Position numbers and translations under genes: made by a program. Under the pieces are notes generated by a model, which worked only from the letters and a program-made list of their open reading frames with translations, was not told the DNA's origin and made no database searches. From Schizophyllum amplum (lineage: Eukaryota > Basidiomycota > Agaricomycetes > Agaricales > Schizophyllaceae): DNA of 64,000 bases. Where the stretch lies: NCBI GenBank assembly GCA_007026445.1, contig VDMD01000029.1, positions 124,001 through 188,000 on the forward strand, read 5' to 3'. Shown here one piece after another: positions 23,235 to 34,923 of this stretch (its first letter is position 1; the number at the start of each line of letters is the position of its first letter).

Positions 23235-23464
23235 GGCGGTCAGTGAACAGAGTTACAATAGATCACTGAAGTTCTCTTCATGAAGAACTTGATCTCAACT
23301 CTCATTATTCCCTCATCTTCGATGCTGCCAGGCCTCTCCGGGGTTCCAAAACAGCCACTGAAATACAGGAAAGAGATCACTGAAGTCCGCAGGCTTGACG
23401 ATATATGTGTTGATTGCAGCCTTTCTGAAGGACACTTTCAAGCGCCGGCGCGTCCGACCTCATC

Positions 23465-26400
23465 ATGTCCTCTCGAGCCGAATCTCAAGTCTCGCAATAT
23501 GGTCGTCGTCGATCTAATACTGCAACATCCATCCTCAGACCCCCCTCGACATCAGCGGCACCAGCCCCTCCCCTGGATGTGGGCCAGAACAAAACGCTGA
23601 ATTCATGGGTACATGACCCGCGCGAGCTCGACGTCGTGATACTCAATCATGCATGGTGGCCTGGCGTCGTCGAAGGAGACATCTTGCGCGTCGTGAGCGG
23701 AGAGCAAGCCACGCAGGATGGTATGGAGCTGCAGGATGAGCAAGACGACAGCAAGGGGAAGAAGATGGAAAGCAGAGCAAAGGCGGGCGTGCTGTTCATC
23801 GTCGGCAAGCACGACCCCGATCTCAAGCATCAGCTGCAGGTGAGCCGGAATGTATGGATCTGCTGGGATTGTTGACGAACGTGCAGCTGTATAGATATCT
23901 CTGCCGAAGCCAGTCGCAGACGCGTTCGGCGTCAGGAACAACAGTGAAGTTCTCGTGACCAAGGTGCACCCGGTTCAGCCATGCCGTCCATCCAGCTAAC
24001 AATACAAGGTCGACGGAGAGCGCTGCAATGCCGACTACGTCGAATTCTACTTCCAAGATCAATATCTGGGGCGCAACGACATGTGGAGGCTCGGGCGGCA
24101 GGTGAGGACGAGCTGTGATCCATAGTCTCAACTCATAACGCCACTTCAGCTCACAGGACAGTGCATCTACACCGGCCAAGAGGTCACCTTCGTAGGCAGC
24201 ATGGCCGCCAAGATCCAGAACATCTACATCGGCGGCAAGAAGGTCTCTTCCGCGATCATGACCGGCTCCACCAAGTCCATATATCGCAGCCTTTCCGCCA
24301 AGGTCACCATCTTCATCACCGTCTGCCGCGAGCTATGGGCCTTCGCCGGCGACGGCGAGCGCTACAACGAAAAGATCGTGCACGCATGTCTGCCCACCCT
24401 CTTCGACAGCTGGCGCGCCGCGGGCACCAACCACACCGTCACCATCGTCCTCATCTGCCGCGTCTTCTACGACCAGTCCGAGGTCGACTACGCAGCGGGC
24501 CCGCTCCTGCGCGACGACCGCGGCAACTGGTACAAGGACTTTTACAAGGTCATCACCGACCTTGAGGTCATCCACGAGTGGCGCCCGACGCTCGTCACGC
24601 TCAAAACGTCCTTCTACGACTTCCAGCGCGATGTGTTGCTCACGCACCACTACCACATGCACGCGAACTCGAACGAGCCCGTGCGTCTCGTCGGCAAGCT
24701 CTCGTACGCGCACGACGCGCCTGTTCTCGAGGCGCTCAACCTCGCCCTCAATCCGACGGAAACACACTACATCGACCGCTCACTGTCGAACACGGGTGCC
24801 ACGTCCATCCTCATCACGCCCGGCACGGGCTACTTCCGCGTGAACAAGCGCCTACTGCGGCTGACGACCATGCGCATCCTGGATCAGGGGCATGGCTTTG
24901 ACTTGATTTCGCTGGCAAAGCCGCCGCTGCACCAGACGCCCATGTTCAGCTTTCTGAGCGCGGACCCGGAGTTGAAGGGGGAGAAGGAGAAAGACCCGTA
25001 TGCGGACCCGCGCTCCTTCGATCCGCTGTGGGTGGGCGAGGATACCGACGAGACGAGCCCGAAGATGACCTTCTGGTGGGAGCCATTCTGGATTTCAATC
25101 TCGTTTTGGGACAAGCAGCTCGACCTGCCCTTCAGGGAAGATCGGTAGGTTTCTGGGTATGCCGATTGACCTGTGGCTGACACTTGTACTTCAGCTTTGT
25201 CGCCCGCGCCAAGATGCATGAGATCCAGATGCTGGGCCTGCTGGAGCACGATGTGACCAGTAGCATCGAAGTGCCATTCCTTCCCGACAACATCATGATG
25301 GACGGCTACGACAAGCCCCTCTCGAAAGACGCTGCAGAACAGTTCGACTTGGATGTCTTCGCTCTTTCTTCGCCGGATGGCAAGACTGCCGACGAGGAAG
25401 GGTTCATCAGAAGAAAACGTCTGTCCACGCTCTCCAATGACAGTGGCACTAGCTCCTCCTCCCTCGCCCCCACCTCATCCGTGGTGCCACGCACCAATCC
25501 TCCGACTCCTCAGCGGTCGGCACCAACAACGCCCACAGTCGAAAAGCGACTCTCCGTGAGGGGATCCCTTCTACAACCGCGCGAGCCTCCAATAGAGGAG
25601 AGTCCGCAACTGCGGGCGAACCTGGAGCTGCCGGACAGCGGAAGCATACGCGGTTTGAGCAAGTCGCCTTCGCAGTCCTCGATGCATTCGGCGCGCTCTT
25701 CCGCTTCCAGGGACTCTCGTGCGACATCGAGGGCGTCGACTCATAGCGGGCAAGGCAAAAATACTTTGGCCTCGCGGTTAGCTCCATCATGGCTGCTCAA
25801 CCCGTTCAATCGCAGCGGCCCTAGTGAGCCACAGACGACGACGGTGTCGGCGTCCGCATCTGGGACAAACCTATCATCATCCAGCAATGCTACCAAGCGC
25901 GAGCAGGACGACCGACCTGCCGAAAAGGCCACTGCCTCTAGACCGAGGGCAATGCGCCCCCCGCTCATGCAATCATCTTCGACGACGCCGGTATCGTCAG
26001 CGCGGGTGCCCATACCTGTCATGCCCTCGTCGTCCACTAACGCGGACCGCTTGTCTGCCGGGAGCAGCCTCGGCCGGATGACGGCTGACGAGGACACCGT
26101 TATGCCCGGCCGCTCCTCCTTCCTGCGCCGCTCGCCCATGAACACGCCACCGCGCGAAGGAGCTGCAGCCTTATTTCGTCGACGGAGTACGGCGACCGTC
26201 ATCGGCACTCCTTCGTCCCCATCGGCATCCCACGTCCCCCGCACCAACCCGTCTCGCCCCCAGACCACGGTCTCGCACTCGCAATACGGCCTCGCATCGC
26301 GTTGGCAGCACGTCTTCCCCCGCCCGCTGCACAAGTCCGAAATCAAGTGGGAGAGCTTCGTGACACCAGCGTGCCTCCCGCTCACCGTCGAGTACTTCCC

Positions 26401-28610
26401 GGCGGCGGCGGAGCTCGAGCAGAACTACGACATGTTCTCTTATGACTTCGTCGTCGATCCTACGGAGATGAAGTCCTTCTTGGTCAAGCCGCCGGATATC
26501 AAGGATGTCCGCGCTACGGGACGAGCGGCTGAGGAGGAGATTCGCAGGCGGTGGGCGCTGGTAGTGATGCGCGGTATGGCGGCCGTGCGGCTAGCACAGG
26601 GCTTCCAGTTCATCCTGAAGCCGTCGAGAACATCCGCTCTGAACGATATCCAGAAGCCACCCGTGGAGGACAGGGAGAAGACAGCGTCCTTCCGCAGACA
26701 TACGGCCACCACATTCGTCGCGGACGAGGATGCGGTGCCGCGGTTTGCGGGCGCCTCAGAAATCTTGAACACTACGACGGACCCGGTGTACTTGAGCATG
26801 AGCAACGAGATTCACCGGATCTCGTACACTGGCGACATGATCCAGGTCAAGCGTTGGGTGCGTCGGCTACCTCCGGGAAAGCCGTACGAGTACCGCTTCT
26901 TGAGTTGGCCGAAGCTTGGGGGAGGATATACAGAGATGTCGACGAAGTTCACGTCCCATGGTCTAGAGAGCTATGGCTGGAATCGGTCAGTCCTGCTAAT
27001 AACTACCTGATCATATGCTTATCTTTTTCTACAGGCTGGATATGCTGGTTGCGGGATACGAACATCAGTTCAACGAATCCTTGCGTTACTGGCGCACCCG
27101 CTTCGTGGTCATACCAACTGCAGAGGCGCCACTGGAAAACATCGGGCCGCAAGGGGAGGTACTAAACGACGAAGAAATGCGCATCCTTGGCATCGAGAAG
27201 CTCGCCGAACAGTTCACCAAACTGCGCTGGGTGGCCCCAGATGACAAGACGGTGCACCCAGCCGTGCGCTTCCTGCCCACGACTCTCAACCCTGCGGCCT
27301 CTGTGCTTGACGACAGTCTGATGGAGCAACTGGACCAAATACATGCTGCGGGGCCGCTCAAGAAGAAAATGAAGAGCGAACGCGAGATCGGCGATATGAC
27401 GTTGCAGGCGGTCGCGAAAGCCATGCGCGAAGACGACGGCGTCCCGATCAAGCACAATCGCTGGCACCATAGCCAGTATCCCAACTCGTTCACCGGTTTC
27501 GACTTCGTCTCTTGGGTCGTCCGGGAGTTCGGCGATGTATCTTCGCGTCAGCAAGGTGCCGAGTGGGGCATAAGAATGCTCGACCAAGGCCTCTTCGAGC
27601 ACGTCCGGGGATCGCACAAGTTCCTCGATGGGTGTGTGCTTATGTTGGCGTCTCATCACTGCTTGACGTACATGGTTTCTCAGACATTACTTTTACCAGC
27701 TACGTGGCGACTTCGCCGTACAAATGACTCCCAAGGGCTGGTTCAGAGCGCGAATCGCATCGGATGAGTTGAGACCTCGTTCTTCGGGGCGGAGTCCGGC
27801 GACAAAAAAGCGGAAAAGGCTCATTCTCAGTCAGAGCATGCCCATTGACATCGACCCACAGAAGGTTAGCTTCGTCTATCTGACCTGATGATCTGACTGA
27901 CCATCTCACAGAAAAGCGACCAAGCCGAGTGCGTTGTACTTCATCACGACATCATACACAACCCGGCTACGGTCTTTCACTTCGAGTTGCAATGGATAGG
28001 GACGACTGCTCGCTGCATCGAGGAACAACTGCGCCAATGGAGTCGGCTGATAGAGCGCTACGGTCTCAAGCTTGTCGAGGCCTACGTTACGCAAATTGGC
28101 GATGTCAGGGATCGCAATGCTTTCCAGTCCTGCTTCCCAATGCCGCTTGCGCTCGCCCCACCGGAAATTCCCGACCTCGACAAACGAATACCAGAGGGGT
28201 CGAGCCCCCAGCATTACTTCGAGTACGCCCTTCTGCGTCGTTTTGGCTTCATCTTGGATGTCGAAGCGGGCAGCCTCTACCCAGATGGCGTCGACGTCAT
28301 CTACTCGTACCGCCGCTCGCCGTTCAAGTACTCCCAATTCGTGCATAGGTCAGGCGTGGCTTTTGTGCAGGTCCTGGGTGGCAAACGAGGTTTCCTTTTC
28401 TTGACCAATCGTCTCATGATGGCGGGCCGTATCCATTCTAACATGGGGTCTTCCATTCGAGCGCGGGAGAAACCTGCTATTGCTGCGGAGAGGCTGAGGA
28501 TGCAGATGCAGGAATTCTACGAGAACGAGCAGACACTGAAGCAGTTCTTCGCCGATGAGATCGCACAGCTACCTTTTGTACCGGAGGATCCCCCACCATT
28601 GTCCATCTGA
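23465..28610 (+). CDS. IML1: SEACIT/GATOR1 subunit Iml1 (DEPDC5 homologue)
   Basis: GTPase-activating arm of SEACIT/GATOR1, which acts on the Rag GTPase Gtr1 at the vacuole and damps TORC1 when amino acids are scarce. Eight exons (23465-23839, 23895-23963, 24009-24101, 24150-25144, 25195-26985, 27035-27631, 27684-27864, 27912-28610) give 1,599 aa, usual for the family. The N-terminal domain is followed by the von-Willebrand-like part ([18 protein letters not shown]), a long Ser/Pro-rich disordered linker (about 555-910), the conserved [19 protein letters not shown] block and a DEP domain at about 1,225-1,315 ([26 protein letters not shown]). The C-terminal domain ends DPPPLSI. Its 3' end converges with the chromodomain gene, 520 bases away. 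Confidence 0.95.
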
Positions 28611-29130
28611 ATTTCATATGCAGTGTATATCCATGAGCGCAAAAGTGTAAGCTCGGTCAGAATGTTCGTCTCAAGAGGGTTGCGCGTGTGTGGTGTAGCG
28701 GGAAGCTGTCGGGACCCCCTTGACCGTCCCATCATGGACTGGACCTGGTTCCCGCCACCCCCAAGTATCTTGATTCAGACTATGGTACGTAGCGGCGGCG
28801 GCGGCCTGTCGCTGGGCGAGAACCTTGTCAGGGGTCGTTGAAGCTGCAGCGCGCTATAGTAGAGCGTCGAGCCTCAGTACAAAGCATCAACGAGTCCATA
28901 TGTCGTATGGCATACTCACCCGGGTAGCTATGTATGGTTTGTGGCGCAAGTCTCTGAGTGCCAATGCTCTGAAGTTGAACGTTGAAGATTGGAAGATTCA
29001 ACTGTACTTAAGCAAGGATGGGCCAATGTGCGGTCTAGGCCAAAGTGCGGTCTAGGAGTGTTCCTTTACTATCATCATTAAGGCAGATACGTATTCATGA
29101 GGCTGTCTCCATACATGCATCTTTCAAGGA
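28611..29130. other. Spacer between convergent 3' ends
   Basis: No gene seen. A 16-base imperfect direct repeat (CAATGTGCGGTCTAGG / CAAAGTGCGGTCTAGG) lies near 29,022-29,055. It presumably contains the two 3' untranslated regions. Confidence 0.5.
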
Positions 29131-32100
29131 TCATCTGAGCGTTAAATCGAAGAACCCATCTTCAAAGATCAGTTGATCCACGGTGAGACACTCGAACTGC
29201 AACTATCAGATAGACGTCATCTTGGAAGGAAGCAGCACGTACCCTCTCTTTATTTAAAGAGTGATCCCGAGGTCCGCGTACAATGATAAACCGACGATGG
29301 TCGTACAGGATCGGCGGCTGGATTTGCATCTGCGCGAAGTCGTCTTGAAGCTCGTTCAATATGTCTGCGTCGACCTCCGTGGCTTTTCGGCCTGCAACCT
29401 TATGGTCGTACACGTTGAGGGCGTGTTCCAGAATCTCGCGGGTATCAAGCATAGCGAGGACGTCGCCTTGCTCGCCGACCCACTGATCGTGGGTATCTTG
29501 CTGTTTTGGGGAATCGACTTGCGCAACCGATGGCTGGGAAGGCATATAGGGCGGAGGCGCAGTCATGAAAGCACATTTTCCGTCGTCGATGGTCTGCAAA
29601 ATCCTGGAGAATACAAACGACTCCGGATCGCTGAGACTAGTGAGTCAATGGATCCATTGAGTTGTAAGTGCAGCGCTCACCGATCAAATATGGCCATCGG
29701 ATTGTCCTCTTTGTAGTACAGCCTGACAGCCATACCGAGCACGCAGGGTAGAATATAGCAACACCACGCCGGATGCTCATGAAGCTGTTCCATCAACGAG
29801 TAGACAGTGATGGGATCATCGAGTAGTGCACGCGGTGTGAAAGTCGCTGCACCACCTGAAGACAAACAGTCAGAGGAGGCAACTGCAGGTGACAAGGGCA
29901 CTCACCGTAGGTGAAGAGCGTATGTATGCCCCACATCTGCCGAGGCACAGATGGGTGCGTCCCATAGGAATAGAAGTTGGTGTCGTATTGGTTCAGTCGT
30001 TCTATCAACATGGGGATCTTGCCCAAGTCCTTCAACGATCCGACGTGGATCCACACAGTCCGTTCAAGCGCAGTCACGACTCCTTTCTTCTTGTCGGCGG
30101 CTTGACGTAGCACGGCGAGCAAAAGGCGCGTTTCGTAGCCAAAGATCTCCTCCTGATTTGTACGACCTGGCCCATATTCCCTCGACTCCCCGTTAGGCCA
30201 ATACTCGTCGCTAGGTGCATGGATGTAGAAAGTCCGCTCCTGCTTCTGCAGGAAGTCGAGAACCTCGTGCGGAATCTGCAGGACATGCAACGCTTGCTGA
30301 TATTCGCCCTTGGCCATCGTCCATCGACCGGCGAACTCCGCCTCCAGCGCGGGCGGGATCTGTGCAGGCGGCAACGGCTCTGCCCTAAGCGATGGCGCCG
30401 CCTCATTGAACTGATACATCGAGACGTGCTCGTCTGGTGGAGCAACGACCGGTATAATCTTCCATGGTACCAGCGCAGCATACAGGACATCTTCCTCCTT
30501 GTACCAATCCGGACATTCGAATAGTTCGCATAACGTCCTCGCGGCGTTGGGAAGATGACAATGTTGCCGACCCACTCCTCGAAGCCTGTGACGAAGAAGC
30601 GGACGACGCGACTTGGTTCATTCTATGGAGGTAATCGCGGACCGTGGCGAAGCCAGCTTTTGTCGCCATCAGCAGCCGCATCGACCATAGCAAGCTGAGA
30701 CACAGGCCTGCATGCTGCAGCAGGAGCGGATGTCGGCATAATCGTGGAAGCGGTTGAGCGTGACGCGGTCAACGCTCCCTAAGCCGGCCTTGATGGGAAT
30801 AGCAGCGTTCGTCGCGACGGACAGTAACGTTAAACAGGCGCATGTCGCACACATGCTGAGGCTCTTCGCTGGTTCCCTAGTATAGGTCGACGGGCTTGAT
30901 GCATTCAAACGGGTCGAGCTCCGCTTGCGGCAGTGCTGAGTGGGCTGGGGGGTTTTCGAGGAGGTTGGTTGCGGGTTCCCTGTCCACGCGTCCATAGGTG
31001 CGCTAGACATATAATGAGCTTCTACCCGAGGCCCAAAATATCCAGCGCTGCTTACACTTCGGCCTCCATAAACTGCGTCAACCTGAAAAACTGTCAAAAG
31101 ATGCGGGCAACATGAGGGCTGAGAACTTACCCTGCAAAATCGCGCTCAGAAGCCAACTCTTGTAGGAATAAATCTGCAGGATTAGGTGCCTTCCTTGATG
31201 GCCCGCGGAACTGCAAGAGTCAATTTTTGCTCGTGTAACGATAGCTGATACTCACGCGCTCGCAGGAGGCTCATTGCGCCTTCCTATGTCGACTTCCATT
31301 GCGTCCGCCTGCGGCGGTGGCGGGGAGCGCAGGTATGGTACCACTATCTTTTCTCCGTGGTAGAGCAAGCTTCCTCGTTGGCAGTGACAGTGGCGGCTTG
31401 GATGGCCCAGCGGAAGCAGGCCCGGCCGGTGCAGAGACTAGCGCCGTCGACGGCGATGCTGCCGTTGGTGACGCTGCAGTGGATTCGCCGCCCCACCTGA
31501 ACCAGCCGCCTCTTTCTGCTGCTTCGATATCTTGGTAAATTTGAGCGCCCCCGCGAGCTTGCTCTTCGTCGGCAAGGTGCTGTAGCCCGTGATTTCGGAG
31601 TCCATGAGTTGGACGCCGCGCTTCTCGTAGCTCTTCTTGGGTGCCTCGGTGGGGGATATGGTTGTGGATGACGAAGGCGGTGCAGCAGACTTTGGGGGCG
31701 GATGCGGTAGTACTGGTGCTTGGTATAGCGAGAGGGGCCGGCTTGGGCTTCGTACCGGCAGCTGTACCTTCACGGTCAATGGATGGCCTTTCACTGGAGC
31801 AAGATAACTGACCCGGTGCTGCATCTTCTTCTTCTGCATCGGAGAAGAGAGAGTCGGCTGAGTGCTTGGGCTTCGAAGGTTTCTGGTAGAAGATCAGTGA
31901 ATCATACATGTCATTGGGTTTCGAAGGCGAACCTGCTTCTTCTTCGTCGGAGATTGGCTCAAGGTACCTAAATTTATCCGTTACAGAGGATATCCAATCA
32001 GACATGCCACAGACGCACATCATCCTCGCTATCGCTTGTCGGTGTGGCAGGACGCTTTCGCTTCTTGAGTTTGGGCTGTTGGACAATTAGCTATCAACAT

Positions 32101-33405
32101 AACGATAGCAGAGGCCTCCCTTACCGCTTCCGGCTTCACAGCTGTCTTTTTTGCTCTTGACAGGAGGCGGTGACTTGTTCAAGGATGAGTACCGGTGCTC
32201 CAAGCATATGCAATACGGATGACTGACACCATCAGATTCATCCGTCGACTCGGCTCGGCTGTTTCCCTTTGGCACGGGCGCTGATAGATCGCCTCTGCAG
32301 TGGGCCCTCAGAGACAGATGACGGGAACAAAGCAATGAAAACCCACGATATCTGAGCTCGTGGCCCTTTTCTTGCCCTTCTGCGACGGCACTCGACGCTG
32401 TAGATGGATCAGAACATACCATGATTTTCCGTAAAGACGGCTCACCATGTCTTCCGCGTCGTCGGGCAGGTGACGCAGATGCTATTGACTTGCGGCGCGA
32501 CTTCTCCTTCAAGCTTTCCTTCTTCACCTTGTTCTTGCGCATGACCTTTCGCAGGTTAGAACGATGACAAAGCAAGACCTATCTGCACCCACATCGTCGT
32601 AGTCTATACAGTCTCTTTTGACTTTCTGCTTTTTCTGGAGGCGATTCAGTAGACGAGTGCGCTACCAGATGCACTACTTACACCCTTTGTGCCCGACTTA
32701 GCAGCGGAGCTAGAAGCGGTCTTGCTCGATTTCTACGCGCTGGTCAGCACTCGGTACGAGAACCTCTGAGTGTGTCCTCACATGTCGCTGATCTCCGCTT
32801 GCAAGCAGCGCTCTCTTGCGTTGCCGCTCTAATTTTGTCAGCCAAAGCTGGCGCACGTATTGAGAGTAGACGCACGTATCCACTTCTTGGATGGGTACAG
32901 TATCTCGCCTGCCTTGTAATCTCGGTCGTCGTCATGGCCGATGTCTTCCCAGAAACTGTCTACCATCTCTGCAGCGCCTCCAAAATTCTCCTGAGGCTCG
33001 TAGCTGTTTGCGCTGTTCAGCTTCGAGTTATCATGCTGGCGTTCGTGACCAACCCGTTATGGCTATCGTCGAACCCGAACCACTAATCGACCGACCGTGA
33101 GTTGCTGGTATCTCCCCTTGGCGTGAAGCGTACCTTCACATAATACTCCTCCAATACGCATTAGACAGAACGAAGATGACACGAAGACACGATTATAGGA
33201 CTCACCCATCCTGACGAATCTTCGGCAACACGCGCGTGTAGTATGGTCTCTGATTATCTTGTTATTGAGCAACGCGCTCTGAGTCCCGTTCCCTCTTCGG
33301 CTTACCTATCTCAAAGCTCTCCTCATCCTCATCATCGCCCTGCTCCTTCTCCTCCTCTTCGTCTTTTATGGCCGACTCCACAGGCTCCGCCTTGACTTTG
33401 CCCAT
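29131..33405 (-). CDS. Chromodomain protein (HP1/Chp1-type reader), large C-terminal region of unknown function
   Basis: Start MGKVKAEPVESAIKDEE at 33405, then a chromodomain spread over about four small exons down to about 32,930: ESFEIETILHARV, EYYVKWFGFDDSHNGYEPQE, ENFGGAAEMVDSFWEDIG. The likely aromatic cage for methyl-lysine is Phe (ESFEI), Trp (VKW) and Phe (GF). Basic, Lys/Arg-rich exons follow (RKNKVKKESLKEKSRRK), then acidic and Ser/Pro-rich ones, then a long conserved-looking frame at 30,575-29,700 (LFECPDWYKEEDVLYAALVPW, NQYDTNFYSYGTHPSVPRQMW) and two last exons ending FFDLTLR at 29131. More than a dozen short exons; the joins between about 31,700 and 30,600 are unresolved, so a split into two genes is possible. 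Inferred role: heterochromatin binding. Start-to-start with the HYPK-like gene. Confidence 0.7.
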
Positions 33406-33537
33406 TGCGGTAGATGACGGTCGTGTGAGTACAGATCGAAGCTGAGCGACAGTGCCAAGTAGCGACAGTGCGCGATCACGTTCATCTCGTTCTCGGTCCG
33501 GTTCGCCGACCCATCCCCTCCCTTCTCTCCAACTTCC
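33406..33537. promoter_or_regulatory. Short bidirectional promoter
   Basis: Only 132 bases separate the start codons of the chromodomain gene (-) and the HYPK-like gene (+), so both must be driven from this interval or from within each other's first exons. No TATA box is evident. Confidence 0.6.
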
Positions 33538-33928
33538 ATGTCCCGCTCGACGAACGGCCGGCCTGAGCCAGAAGTCATCGTTCAGGTAGGCCTTTAGGCC
33601 CATCTGGATACCTTAGATTGACAACAGAATCTTCCAGTACCTAGATGGCTTTGCGTACAACAAAGTAAAGATGGAGGAGGCATTCTTGCCAGGCGGCTTC
33701 CTTGCTGAAAAACCTGCAACGAAACCCCACCCACCAAAAGATCCTAGCGTGAAGAAGGAGGACGTGGATTTGATCGTGCGTGTTGGATATCACAATTCAT
33801 TGCATGTCCTGACGCAGATCCGCCAGGCAAACGAATTCGAGCTCCCTCGCGCGAAGGCGGAGAAGATACTGCAGCAGCACGCAGGCGATGTCACCAAAGC
33901 GCTACGCAGTCTTGTCGGCTTGTCGTGA
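33538..33928 (+). CDS. HYPK-like NatA-associated protein with UBA-like domain
   Basis: Small protein of about 100 aa. The second exon reads IDNRIFQYLDGFAYNKVK, and the C-terminal part has VKKEDVDLI, then a 42-base intron (33779-33820), then ELPRAKAEKILQQHAGDVTKALRSLVGLS. This matches the UBA-like domain of Huntingtin-interacting protein K, which binds the NatA N-terminal acetyltransferase and regulates it. The intron length is a multiple of three, so it can be read through; splicing is preferred because it restores the family sequence (LIIRQANEFEL). The first exon MSRSTNGRPEPE joins through a very short intron of 31 or 43 bases depending on the donor, which leaves the N-terminus somewhat uncertain. 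Confidence 0.8.
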
Positions 33929-34923
33929 TGCACTATGCCCCCCTACCATGGCAGCTCGCTGACCTGCTCGATCCGGCAAGAAACTCTACGAGCGGACGGT
34001 ATGTGCGTATCATTCACCCCCTTCCTGGGCTGACGCATCAGCAGGGCCAATACCAAGATACAGTACCTCATTCTGCGTCGTATGCTTAGCACCGTCCTCC
34101 ATGTATACATGAATGCCAAATGAATGCCTCAATGTACAACAGTTGAAAAGCTTATAAAAGCTTATTTGACCTAACGTCGACACCTCCCGGAGTTCTGTAC
34201 ATGCTCTACGGCCTCTGCGTTAGGAAGACAAAGCTCGAAGAATCCCGCACCCTAGCCTGGTCCCCTTTGTCACCGTAAGCCGTCGCACCCATGAATTGCT
34301 ACAATGACATCTCTCATTTCAGCCGAACGTCAAGACAGAGCAGGATGAGAAAACCACTGAATTACACCAACAGGCGCGTAGCGTAATAAATCTACTCGAC
34401 ATAAGCAAGAAGCAAAGCTACAAACAGGCTACGTAGGAGGGGGTAGGTAGGTAGGTAGGCGAGGCGAACAAACAAGGACGTGCGTATCATAAAGTGGCAG
34501 GGCGAAGGAGGGACCAGATGAGTAATAGCGCTGCTTGTGTATTTGACAGGCCACAAGCCCAGCTCCCCCGGCAGCAGAAGAGAGTTGATGATGATGATGA
34601 ATGCCGCGCCCGCGGCGAGGAATACATTGAAGAAGATCGAGTACACAAACGAGCGACGAGAAGTGGACGAAGGCAGGCCACAGGGTAAAGGCGTACCGCA
34701 GGGTAGGGGTAGGGTCCGGGAAACCCGAGGGCGCGCCACATAAATCATAAAAGAAATCCATCACCCAAGGTGTCCATATGTCTGTGCGTTTCTATAGCAT
34801 GTGTGTGTGTGTGCAGCGCGTTTCTATTCTTCACCACGCCTCCTCCGCCCCATTACGACAGGTTAAAGGTCATTACGACGAGTGGCGGGTGAGACCAGGC
34901 CAGTCCGCTAAGTGAGCCCGCCG
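33929..34923. other. Spacer of about 1 kb between convergent genes
   Basis: Contains a GGTA microsatellite (about 34,440-34,459), a GAT run near 34,586 and a TG run near 34,801. A minus-strand frame (34,392-34,748) encodes one strongly hydrophobic segment (FNVFLAAGAAFIIIINSLLL), but it has no recognisable family, and microsatellites border it. I do not call it a gene. Otherwise presumably 3' untranslated sequence. Confidence 0.4.

Noticed and set aside
34392..34748. Minus-strand frame with one strongly hydrophobic segment, considered as a small membrane protein
   Set aside because: No family match and bordered by microsatellites between two convergent genes; coding evidence too weak.
34440..34820. 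GGTA, GAT and TG microsatellites taken as a possible regulatory array
   Set aside because: Simple-sequence slippage explains them; no evidence of function.
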